Under the pieces are notes generated by a model. The model saw only the letters and a list, made by a program, of their open reading frames with translations. It was not told the DNA's origin and made no database searches. This document shows positions 36,432 to 46,626 of a DNA stretch of 56,295 nucleotides, in pieces (the first letter of the stretch is position 1; every line of letters starts with the position of its first letter). The stretch spans positions 1 through 56,295 of the forward strand of contig CALMGU010000031.1 in the NCBI GenBank assembly GCA_937865685.1, given 5' to 3'. The DNA is from an uncultured Alphaproteobacteria bacterium (GTDB taxonomy: Bacteria; Pseudomonadota; Alphaproteobacteria; Micropepsales; Micropepsaceae). The position numbers were made by a program, and so were the translations under genes.

Positions 36432-37586
36432 TTAAATAATCCCGCCAGAATGGCGGGGAATCTCCACCTGCCGGTGGACATGCACACTCATCAAAAGTCC
36501 GAAGCCGAACATCACCGTCAGCATGGCGGTGCCGCCATAGGAAAGAAGCGGCATGGGAATGCCCACCACGGGGATCAGCCCCATCACCATCAGCCCGTTG
36601 ATCATGATGTAGAAGAAGAAGTTCAGGGTGATGCCCATCGCCAGGAGGCGGGAGAACTGGCTGCGCGCGCTGGTGGCGATCTGAACGCCATAGAACAGCA
36701 CCACCGCAAACAAGATCAGCAACGCCACGCTGCCCACGAAACCGAACTCTTCCCCGAAATTGGTGAAGATGAAGTCGGTCTGCTTTTCCGGCAGGAAGTT
36801 GAGGCGGCTCTGCGTGCCATTGAGAAAGCCCTTGCCCGACAGGCCGCCGGAGCCGATGGCGATCTTGGCCTGGGTGATGTTCCAGCCCGCGCCTAGTGCG
36901 TCGGCTTCCGGATCCAGGAAAGTCATCACCCGCGCCTTCTGGTAATCATGCAGCACGAAACGCCAGGCCAACGGCACGGCGGTGGCGATCGCCGCCAGGG
37001 CCGGGGCGATCCAGTACCAGGAAAGGCCGGCCAGAAAGAGCAGCGCGCAGCCATCGGCCACGATGATCAAGGTGGTGCCGAGATTGGGCTCGATCACCAC
37101 AAACAAGGCCGGAATGCCGATCATCGCCAGCGCGATGCCCAGATTGAGCGGCTTGGAGACTTCCTCCACGCTTTTGCCGTGCAGGAAACGGGCGAGCGCC
37201 AGCACCAGAGACACTTTCATCAACTCGGACGGCTGCAGATCGACCGGGCCCAGCGAGATCCAGCGCTGGGCGCCCAGGCCTTCATGACCGGCCACGTCCA
37301 CCGCGATCAGGAGCAGCAGCGCCACCGCATAAGCGGGATAGGCCAGGCTCATCCACACCCTGACATCGATGGTGGCCGCGATCACCAGGATGAAAAGACC
37401 GACGATGAATTTGGACAGCTGCGACAGCGCCCAGGGATGAAAATGCCCGCCCGCCACCGAATAGAGCATGGCGATGCCGCCCGCCGCGATAATGGTGACC
37501 AGAAGCACCAGGCCCCAATTCACTTCCAGCAGCTTGTCGGTCAAGCCGAGAGTGCGTTTGGCGGCGGCATAGGGGCGAGAGATCAT
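36432..37586 (-). CDS. rodA: Rod-shape SEDS peptidoglycan glycosyltransferase RodA
   Basis: 384 residues with ten or so membrane helices. The SEDS signature blocks AQRWISLGPVDLQPSELMKVSLVLALARFL, IEPNLGTTLIIV and the C-terminal GIPMPLLSYGGTAMLTVMFGFGLLMS are visible in shortened form as ISLGPVDLQPSELMK and PLLSYGGTAM. It polymerises glycan strands for elongation with PBP2. It is last in the mre operon, 28 bases after the mrdA stop. Confidence 0.95.
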   Translation of the reverse strand: MISRPYAAAKRTLGLTDKLLEVNWGLVLLVTIIAAGGIAMLYSVAGGHFHPWALSQLSKFIVGLFILVIAATIDVRVWMSLAYPAYAVALLLLIAVDVAGHEGLGAQRWISLGPVDLQPSELMKVSLVLALARFLHGKSVEEVSKPLNLGIALAMIGIPALFVVIEPNLGTTLIIVADGCALLFLAGLSWYWIAPALAAIATAVPLAWRFVLHDYQKARVMTFLDPEADALGAGWNITQAKIAIGSGGLSGKGFLNGTQSRLNFLPEKQTDFIFTNFGEEFGFVGSVALLILFAVVLFYGVQIATSARSQFSRLLAMGITLNFFFYIMINGLMVMGLIPVVGIPMPLLSYGGTAMLTVMFGFGLLMSVHVHRQVEIPRHSGGII

Positions 37587-37614
37587 GGTGAGCCCCCTTT
37601 GTCGGTACGATGGA

Positions 37615-39504
37615 TCATCGCACGGGCTCTTCCGTCAGCGCCGCCGCCTTGATCGGATAGGCGGCAGGCATGCCGAGCGGATCGCGCTTCTGGGTGTAAA
37701 GCAGGACGTCGCGCGCCATCAGCACCTGGGGATGGCCCACCGCGCCATGCTCGACGATGCAGGCGCAGGCATATTTGGGCTGAGCCACCGGCGCGAAGGC
37801 AATGAACAGGCCATGATCGCGCAACTTCCAATCCAGCGCGGCATCCTTGGTCACGCCACGCAGATGCTCCTCGGCGCTGTAGGCGCGCACTTGTGCGGTA
37901 CCGGTCTTGCCCGCCATCTCGAAGCCCGGCTCGGCAATGCGGAAAGCATAGGCGGTGCCGCCCGGAACATTGGTCACCTGATTCATGCCCTCACGAACCC
38001 GGGCCAGACCCTGTTCCGACAAATCGAGCGGCGCAGCCGATTCGCGGCGGGTCAGTTCCCCGCCCACCATATGCACCAGGCGCGGGCTCACGCTGCGGCC
38101 CGACGCGATGCGGCTGACCTCAAGGGCCAATTGCAAAGGCGTGGCCGTGACATAGCCCTGGCCGATGCCGCAGCTCATCGTGTCGCCTTGTTGCCAGGCG
38201 ACGCCATAGCGTTTCTGCTTCCAGGCGCGGCTGGGAATGAAGCCGGATTTCTCGCCCGGCAATTCGATGCCGGTGGGCGCGCCCATGCCAAGCTTCAGCG
38301 CCACTTCCTGAATTTTATCGATGCCGAGGCGCCGCGCCGTCTCATAGAAGAACACGTCGCAGCTGTTCTTCAATCCGCCTTCCAGATCCAAGGTGCCGTG
38401 GCCGCCTTTTTTCCAGCAATGGAACGTGTGGTTGCCCAAGGTCGTGGCGCCACTGCACGAAACGCGATAATCGGGCGTGGCCAGGCCCGCCTCCACCGCC
38501 GCCAGCGCCACCACCGGCTTGAAGGTCGAGCCGGGCGGATAGACGCCGCTCATCACCTTATCCAGAAGCGGCTTATGATCGTTGGTGGTCAGATCCTTCC
38601 ACTGGTCCGGCGAAATGCCGACATTGAAAAGATTGGGATCGTAGCCGGGGGTCGATGCCATGGCGATGATGTCGCCGGTCGCCACATCGGTGACGATGCA
38701 GGCCGCGCTTTCATTGCCCAGCCGCTGGGCAACGAATTTCTGCACGTCGTGATCGATGGTGAGCCAGATATCCTGACCCGGTTCGCCCGCATCATGGCCC
38801 AGCTCGCGGATCACGCGGCCATAGGCGTTGACTTCCACCCGCGACGCGCCCGCCTTGCCCCGCAGGACATCATCATATTGGCGCTCGATGCCCTTCTTGC
38901 CGATTCGATAGCCGGGAATGCTCAGAAGCGAATCCGCGTCGTCCTTCTTGTCGCCGGGCGAAACCTGGGCGACGTAACCCAGAATGTGCACCAGCTCGTC
39001 GTTGAAGGGATAATCGCGGGTCTCGCCCACATCCGGCTGCACGCCCGGCAGATAGGGCAAATGCATATTGATGCGGGAGAATTCCTCCCAGCTGAGATTT
39101 TCCGCCACCGGCACGGGCACGAATTTGCGATTCTGCGCCAGAGTCGTCAGGACACGCTTTTTCTGCGCGTCGGTCAGGGCGATCACCTTGCCGATGATAT
39201 TGAGCGCCTCTTCGACGCCTTCGGTGGCCTGCTCGGCCACCAGCAGCACCCGGTAATTGCGCCGGTTGTTGGCCAGCTCCACGCCGAAGCGGTCGAAGAT
39301 GCGGCCGCGCGGCGGCGCCAAGAGCCGCTCATTGATGCGGTTGTCCTCCGCCTCGGTCATATACTGATCGCCGTCGCGGATCTGGAGCTGATAGAGCCGC
39401 CCGGCCAGGACGCCAAACACCAGCGCCATGCCGCCGCCCAGCCCCAGCGAGCGGCGGGTGAAAGTGGCGTAACGCGATTTATCCTTCTTATCGAACAGCG
39501 GCAT
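37615..39504 (-). CDS. mrdA: Penicillin-binding protein 2 (elongation transpeptidase)
   Basis: 629 residues. A short cytoplasmic start and one membrane span (LGLGGGMALVFGVLAGRLY) lead to the pedestal domain (APPRGRIFDRFG). The transpeptidase has SxxK in PGSTFKPV, SxN in LKNSCDVFF and KTG in AGKTGTAQV. It cross-links peptidoglycan during rod elongation with RodA. Its start overlaps the mreD stop. Confidence 0.95.
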   Translation of the reverse strand: MPLFDKKDKSRYATFTRRSLGLGGGMALVFGVLAGRLYQLQIRDGDQYMTEAEDNRINERLLAPPRGRIFDRFGVELANNRRNYRVLLVAEQATEGVEEALNIIGKVIALTDAQKKRVLTTLAQNRKFVPVPVAENLSWEEFSRINMHLPYLPGVQPDVGETRDYPFNDELVHILGYVAQVSPGDKKDDADSLLSIPGYRIGKKGIERQYDDVLRGKAGASRVEVNAYGRVIRELGHDAGEPGQDIWLTIDHDVQKFVAQRLGNESAACIVTDVATGDIIAMASTPGYDPNLFNVGISPDQWKDLTTNDHKPLLDKVMSGVYPPGSTFKPVVALAAVEAGLATPDYRVSCSGATTLGNHTFHCWKKGGHGTLDLEGGLKNSCDVFFYETARRLGIDKIQEVALKLGMGAPTGIELPGEKSGFIPSRAWKQKRYGVAWQQGDTMSCGIGQGYVTATPLQLALEVSRIASGRSVSPRLVHMVGGELTRRESAAPLDLSEQGLARVREGMNQVTNVPGGTAYAFRIAEPGFEMAGKTGTAQVRAYSAEEHLRGVTKDAALDWKLRDHGLFIAFAPVAQPKYACACIVEHGAVGHPQVLMARDVLLYTQKRDPLGMPAAYPIKAAALTEEPVR

Positions 39505-40040
39505 CAGGGTTCACTCCTGAGCGGTCCGACCAGACGGCGATGGATCACGCCCACGAGATAGGCGCCGGGAACATAGAACACCGCGGTCATGGCCAGCTCG
39601 GCCACGATGGGCGAGATCAGCGGTATCTGCCAGTAATAGAGCGCGATGATGAAATAGGTGCTGGCGCAGGCGATCAGCGCGGCGGTGGCGAAGCCCAGGA
39701 CCGCGCCCAGCCCCGGCAAGCCGGCAAAGGCGTCGCGCTGCCGGTCGATCACCGCGTAAGTAATGACGAAAGACAGGGTCCAAACGCCCGGCGGCCCGCC
39801 CGCCATGATGTCCTGCAGGATGCCGATGCCGAACACGGCGGCCGGGGTCATCAGGTCTGGCCGCACCAGGCACCAGAAATAGATCGGCACCAGGGCCAGG
39901 AGCGGCGCCGGAATCAGGCCATTGGTGAGCGACAAAGGCAGGTTCGAGATCAGCACGGCAAAAAGGCCGCACAGAAACGGGACCAGCACGGAGAGAGATC
40001 GCCAACTCATCCGTGTCCCTGCGTGTTCGGCGATATCCAT
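39504..40040 (-). CDS. mreD: Rod shape-determining protein MreD
   Basis: 178 residues with about five membrane helices. It is MreD by position between mreC and mrdA, and by the pattern IPAPLLALVPIYFW followed by FGIGILQDIMAGGPPGVW. It is a membrane component of the elongasome. The start is set at ATG 40040, 7 bases after the mreC stop; an internal ATG eleven codons later with AGGGA in front is also possible. The longer open frame upstream is out-of-frame mreC sequence. Confidence 0.88.
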   Translation of the reverse strand: MDIAEHAGTRMSWRSLSVLVPFLCGLFAVLISNLPLSLTNGLIPAPLLALVPIYFWCLVRPDLMTPAAVFGIGILQDIMAGGPPGVWTLSFVITYAVIDRQRDAFAGLPGLGAVLGFATAALIACASTYFIIALYYWQIPLISPIVAELAMTAVFYVPGAYLVGVIHRRLVGPLRSEP

Positions 40041-40047
40041 GGGCCGC

Positions 40048-41046
40048 TCATCGATCTTCGTCGGCCTGATCGGCCGGCGAGGTTGGTTGAGCGGCGGGCG
40101 GCGCGGCCGGCTTGGCCGCGACAGGCGGCTCCGGCGCGATGGTGATGACGGGCGGAGTGGCGGTTGCGGGCGGAAGCCCGGCGGCCACGGCGGGAAGCTC
40201 CAGGCTGGACGGCAATTGTTCGGGCGGCTTGCGGAAGGCCAGCACTTCCACGTCTTCGCTGGAAGCCGCATCGGCCAGCAGCGCGACCCGGTATTTGCCG
40301 CCCTGTTCCACCACCGTGCCGATAGGAAGACCCGGCGGCAACAGGCCACCGTCGCCCGACGAGACGATCTGGTCGCCCGCGCGCAAGGTCACGATCTGAG
40401 AGAGCGTATCCAAGGTCGGCATGGCGGTGTTGTCGCCCACCATGATGGCCTGGCGGTTGCCCGGCGAAATGCTCACCGGAATGCGGCTGTTGAGGTCGGT
40501 GAGCAGGATCACCCAGCTGGTGCGGCTGCCCGCCAGATAGATGCGCCCGATCATGCCGCGCGCATCCACCACCGCCTGGCCCGGCTTGATGTTGTGCGCG
40601 GAACCGGCGTCCAAAATCATCGTCTCCAGGAAGGGACGGCTAGCCCGGCCGATCACGCGTGCCAGCACGGAATCCACGCCCGGATCCGGCACGGCATGCA
40701 ACAGGCTCTGATAGCGCGCCACCCGGTCCTGCATCACCACGGCGACATTGCGCCATTGGCGCAGCCGCGCATTCTCGTCCTTGAGGCGCAGATTCTCCTG
40801 ATAGACGCTGAAGAGTTCGTCCACCGAACCGACCCAGCGGTCGAATTGCACCAGGGGCGCATGCGCGACGGACAAAATCGGCTGCATCCAATCGGTCATG
40901 GACATGCGGGCGCGGTCGAACAGCCCCGATTGCGCCTTGCCCAAAAGCACCAGAACCACCGCAAGCGCCATTACGATGACCAGCGGAAGCTGGGCATTGC
41001 TGCGGCGGGCGATCTTCCAGGTGCCGTTGGCCATGAACCCTTTCAA
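40048..41046 (-). CDS. mreC: Rod shape-determining protein MreC
   Basis: 332 residues. One N-terminal membrane helix (LPLVIVMALAVVLVLLG) precedes a coiled coil (SVYQENLRLKDENARLRQW, about 88-106). The beta-barrel domain has the family segments DAGSAHNIKPGQAVVD and GRIYLAGSRTSWVILLTD. An Ala/Pro-rich low-complexity tail of about 70 residues follows. It is a periplasmic scaffold linking MreB to PBP2/RodA. It lies 9 bases after mreB. Confidence 0.93.
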   Translation of the reverse strand: MKGFMANGTWKIARRSNAQLPLVIVMALAVVLVLLGKAQSGLFDRARMSMTDWMQPILSVAHAPLVQFDRWVGSVDELFSVYQENLRLKDENARLRQWRNVAVVMQDRVARYQSLLHAVPDPGVDSVLARVIGRASRPFLETMILDAGSAHNIKPGQAVVDARGMIGRIYLAGSRTSWVILLTDLNSRIPVSISPGNRQAIMVGDNTAMPTLDTLSQIVTLRAGDQIVSSGDGGLLPPGLPIGTVVEQGGKYRVALLADAASSEDVEVLAFRKPPEQLPSSLELPAVAAGLPPATATPPVITIAPEPPVAAKPAAPPAAQPTSPADQADEDR

Positions 41047-41055
41047 CCCATGCGC

Positions 41056-42102
<1,047 letters not shown>

Positions 42103-42159
42103 TTACCTGCCCGTTCCTGACTTAAGCGACACATGCCCCTCGACAACCCCGAGCGATGC

Positions 42160-42185
42160 AGCCCCCGGCTTGGGTGCCGGGGGCT
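42160..42185 (-). terminator. Hairpin after leuA
   Basis: agcccccggc / gccgggggct, a perfect 10-bp stem with a 6-base loop, begins 6 bases past the leuA stop codon on the minus strand. No T-run follows, so termination may be partial. Confidence 0.5.
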
Positions 42186-42190
42186 CTCAT

Positions 42191-43747
<1,557 letters not shown>

Positions 43748-43816
43748 GACCTAAAGTCCTTCTGTTCGCCGCTTGGCGGTTCTGTGTCTCCTTCGCAGTT
43801 CATCCCCTAAACACCC

Positions 43817-43838
43817 GCGCGCGATGATTTTCGCACGC
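43817..43838 (-). promoter_or_regulatory. Predicted attenuator hairpin of leuA, with an alternative pairing
   Basis: Right after the leader stop codon on the minus strand, gcgtgcga / tcgcgcgc can form an 8-bp stem (43816-43838). A competing pairing joins cccctA at the leader end to TAGGGG downstream (43803-43808 with about 43850-43855). The mutually exclusive stems fit a transcription attenuator. The T-run after the stem is short, so the exact terminator form is uncertain. Confidence 0.5.
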
Positions 43839-43848
43839 CATCAGGCGC

Positions 43849-43980
43849 CTAGGGGCAGCTAAGAAGAAGCAGAAGCGCGTACGAAGAACCGAGGGAAGGA
43901 CGGGCTATCGAAACAGGGCGCAGGGCGACGCCAGGGGAAACTTCCCCTTCCGTCTTTCCGCCGTGTGAGCCCTTCGTCAT
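43849..43980 (-). CDS. leuL: leuA leader peptide (43 codons, five consecutive Leu)
   Basis: ATG 43980 to TAG 43849. The peptide ends SSYALLLLLSCP, with five consecutive leucine codons (CTT CTG CTT CTT CTT) just before the stop, 102 bases upstream of leuA. Leucine-rich leader peptides before leuA are a recognised attenuation device in proteobacteria. The distal part is convincing; the start is less so, since the ribosome-binding site is weak and a shorter peptide is possible. Confidence 0.7.
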   Translation of the reverse strand: MTKGSHGGKTEGEVSPGVALRPVSIARPSLGSSYALLLLLSCP

Positions 43981-44052
43981 GAGCCAGTCGCCGTTCCGTC
44001 CGCCGAATTCGAAGCCGTCACCCTAGAAGGCTTAACCCTAATGGCTTAAGCG

Positions 44053-44074
44053 ACGGTAAAATCACCGTTTTTTT
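44053..44074 (+). terminator. Short hairpin with a T-run upstream of the ABC transporter operon
   Basis: acggt / accgt with a 6-base loop is followed on the plus strand by seven T. No plus-strand gene precedes it, so its purpose is unclear. On the opposite strand it sits upstream of the leuA leader, near two direct repeats ggcttaa (44029-44035, 44043-44049) spaced 14 bp. Confidence 0.35.
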
Positions 44075-44129
44075 CAAAGGCTGGGGCGGTTTTACGCCGA
44101 ATTTGCGCGAAAGAGCAAGGGCGCGCAGG

Positions 44130-44924
44130 ATGGCGCATTCCAAAAAAGCGCCCGGCCCTTTGATTGAAATTCTTGAACTTTCCAAAGCCTATGCCGGGTC
44201 GGGAACCCAGGCTGTCTCGGACTTCAACCTGTCGGTCCCCGAGGGCGAGTTCCTGGTGCTGATCGGGCCGTCCGGCTCCGGCAAGACCACGACCTTGAAC
44301 ATGGTCAACCGGCTGGTGGAACCGGATGGGGGTGAGATCCGGATCCAGGGCCGGAACGTGCTGGAATCCGATCCCGTCATGCTGCGTCGCAGCATAGGTT
44401 ATGTCTTTCAGGAAGCTGGGCTTTTCCCGCACATGACGGTTGCCGAAAACATCGCGGTAACGCCCAACCTCTTGGGCTGGGATCAGCCCCGGATCCGGAC
44501 GCGGGTGCATCAGCTTCTGGATATGGTCCAGCTGGAGGAAGGCGCCTTCGCCAACCGGCTGCCCCTGGAGCTGTCAGGCGGCCAGCGCCAGCGGGTGGCA
44601 TTGGCCAGGGCCCTGGCCGCGCGCCCGCCGGTGCTTCTGCTGGACGAGCCTTTCGGGGCGCTGGACCCGGTGACCCGGGAATCCGTGGCCGCCGATGTCC
44701 GCCGGATCCACCAGCGCCTGGGCCTGACCACCCTGATGGTCACCCATGACATGACCGAAGCCTTGCTGATGGCCGACCGGATCGCGGTGATGCGGGACGG
44801 GCGCCTGATCCAGGTGGGAACGCCGCGCGAGCTGGCCTCCAGTCCCGCCGACGAATTCGTCACCCAGCTGATCGAAAATCCCCGCCGCCGGGCCCATGCC
44901 CTGGCCGAAATGCTGAACGCATGA
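44130..44924 (+). CDS. ABC transporter ATP-binding protein, osmoprotectant (OpuCA/ProV) type
   Basis: 264 residues. Walker A GPSGSGKTTTLN, Q-loop in GYVFQEAGLFPHMT, signature LSGGQRQRVALARAL, Walker B VLLLDEPFGALDP and the H-loop VTHDMTEAL are all present. VQLEEGAFANRLPLELSGG and the choice of partner place it with quaternary-amine uptake ATPases. There are no CBS domains, unlike OpuCA. It overlaps the permease/binding-protein gene by 4 bases (ATGA). I start at ATG 44130, after AAGGG. Confidence 0.9.
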   Translation: MAHSKKAPGPLIEILELSKAYAGSGTQAVSDFNLSVPEGEFLVLIGPSGSGKTTTLNMVNRLVEPDGGEIRIQGRNVLESDPVMLRRSIGYVFQEAGLFPHMTVAENIAVTPNLLGWDQPRIRTRVHQLLDMVQLEEGAFANRLPLELSGGQRQRVALARALAARPPVLLLDEPFGALDPVTRESVAADVRRIHQRLGLTTLMVTHDMTEALLMADRIAVMRDGRLIQVGTPRELASSPADEFVTQLIENPRRRAHALAEMLNA

Positions 44925-46474
44925 ACGACAGCGTTCGCGAAGCCTGGCGGCTTCTGCCCGATTACCTGGGCCAGCACGTGATACTCAGCGTTTCCGCGCT
45001 GCTCCTGGGTGTGGCGGTGAGCCTGCCCTTGGGCATCGCCGCGGCCCGCAGCCGCCGTTTCGGCACGCCGCTTCTGGCGGCGGTGAGCGTAATTCAGACC
45101 ATTCCCGGCCTTGCCTTGCTGGCGCTGTTCTATCCCCTGCTCCTGGCGCTATCCGCGCTCACCCAGGATCTGTTCGGCGTTTCCATCCGCGCCTTGGGTT
45201 TTCTGCCCGCGCTTCTGGCGCTGACGCTCTATGCCATGCTGCCGATCCTTCGGAATGTGGTGACGGCGCTGGACGGTCTGGATCCCGCCATCCTGATGGC
45301 GGCCAAGGGCGTGGGCATGACGCCCCGCCAATCCTTGTTCAAAGTCGAACTGCCGCTGGCGGCGCCTTTGGTCTTGGCCGGCATCCGCACCGCCACGGTC
45401 TGGGTGGTGGGCATCACCACCCTGTCCACACCGATCGGGCAGACCAGCCTGGGCAACTACATCTTCACCGGCCTTCAGATCGAGAATTGGGTGTTCGTGC
45501 TGTTCGGCTGCGTGGCCGCCGCCGCGCTGGCGCTGACCTTGGACCTGCTGCTGGCGGTGGCGGGATCGGGCCTGGCGATGCGCTTGCGGGGACGGCTGAT
45601 CGCGGCGGGACTGGGCGTCATCGCGGTGATCGCGGCGGCGTTGGCGCCGGAGCTGGCCCACCAGCGGCCCGCCCATCAGGGCATCGTGATCGGGGCCAAG
45701 AATTTCGGCGAGCAATATATCCTCTCGCAATTGATGGCATCGCGCCTGCATCAGGCCGGCTTTTCCGTAGTTGAGAAAAGCGATCTGGGTTCGACCATCG
45801 CCTTTCGGGCGCTCGGCGCGGGCGATATCGACGCCTATGTCGATTATTCGGGCACCTTGTGGGGCAACATCCTGGGTCGCACCGACATGCCGGGCCGCCA
45901 GGCGATGCTGGATCAGCTTGCCGCCGCCTTGCAGAAGGATCACGGCATCCTCTCGCTGGGTTCGCTGGGTTTCGAAAATGCTTACATTTTCGCCATGCGG
46001 AAGGAGCGCGCCGAAGCCCTGCACATCAAGAGCCTGGCCGATCTGGCGGCCCACCCGGATTTGCGCATCGGCGGTGATTTCGAAATCTTCTCCCGCCCCG
46101 AATGGCGGGCCGTGGCTTCGGCCTATGGCCTTGGCGCGATGAAGCGGCGGCAATATCAGCCCGATTTTCTCTATCGCGCGGTGATGAGCGGTGACGCTGA
46201 TGTGGTGTCGGCCTTTTCCAGTGATGGCCGCATCGCCCGTTACGATCTGGTCATCCTGGAAGACCCCAAATCCGCCCTGCCGCCTTATGACGCCATGCTG
46301 CTGGTGGGGCCCGCGCATGCGCATGACGCCAAATTCATCGCCGCGCTGAAGCCCCTGATTGGCAGCATCTCCTTAACCCTGATGCAGCAGGCCAATCTTC
46401 GGGTGGACCGCGACCAGGACAAACAGACCCCCGCCACCACCGCGGCCTGGATGGATCAGCGCCTGCCGCATTGA
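44921..46474 (+). CDS. ABC permease fused to a glycine betaine/ergothioneine-type substrate-binding domain
   Basis: 517 residues. Residues 1-235 form a six-helix permease with the EAA-like loop (AAKGVGMTPRQSLFKVELPLA). Residues 250-517 are an OpuAC/OsmX-type binding domain starting IVIGAKNFGEQYILSQL, with YVDYSGTLWGNIL and LGSLGFENAYIFAMR. The fused layout is shared by OpuC-like and EgtU ergothioneine importers, so the ligand may be glycine betaine, choline or ergothioneine. I cannot choose between them from sequence alone. The binding domain would face the periplasm, tethered to the permease. Confidence 0.88.
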   Translation: MNDSVREAWRLLPDYLGQHVILSVSALLLGVAVSLPLGIAAARSRRFGTPLLAAVSVIQTIPGLALLALFYPLLLALSALTQDLFGVSIRALGFLPALLALTLYAMLPILRNVVTALDGLDPAILMAAKGVGMTPRQSLFKVELPLAAPLVLAGIRTATVWVVGITTLSTPIGQTSLGNYIFTGLQIENWVFVLFGCVAAAALALTLDLLLAVAGSGLAMRLRGRLIAAGLGVIAVIAAALAPELAHQRPAHQGIVIGAKNFGEQYILSQLMASRLHQAGFSVVEKSDLGSTIAFRALGAGDIDAYVDYSGTLWGNILGRTDMPGRQAMLDQLAAALQKDHGILSLGSLGFENAYIFAMRKERAEALHIKSLADLAAHPDLRIGGDFEIFSRPEWRAVASAYGLGAMKRRQYQPDFLYRAVMSGDADVVSAFSSDGRIARYDLVILEDPKSALPPYDAMLLVGPAHAHDAKFIAALKPLIGSISLTLMQQANLRVDRDQDKQTPATTAAWMDQRLPH

Positions 46475-46499
46475 ATCCTGGCCCGTGAATCGGGGCGGA

Positions 46500-46528
46500 T
46501 TGACTTGTCAGGCCGGCGCGACAATAGA
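46500..46528 (+). promoter_or_regulatory. Promoter upstream of the double-permease ABC operon
   Basis: TTGACT (46500-46505) and AATAGA (46523-46528) are spaced 17 bases. The -35 box matches five of six consensus bases; the -10 box is poorer. The palindrome at 46535-46551 lies where transcription would start, which strengthens the reading. Confidence 0.5.
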
Positions 46529-46534
46529 ACAGCT

Positions 46535-46551
46535 TCGAATGTCACATTCGA
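46535..46551. promoter_or_regulatory. Perfect palindromic operator candidate tcgaatg-tca-cattcga
   Basis: A 7-bp perfect inverted repeat with a 3-base spacer. The right part is repeated in tandem (gaatgtcacat at about 46537-46547 and again at 46550-46560). It is 7 bases after the -10 box and about 75 bases before the permease ATG, so a repressor bound here would block transcription. The cognate regulator is not in the window. Confidence 0.55.
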
Positions 46552-46626
46552 ATGTCACATGGGCTTCACATCATCGCGTGAAGTGCTGTTTGCCGGTTCA
46601 ACATCAATGATCAAGGCTTGCCGGAC

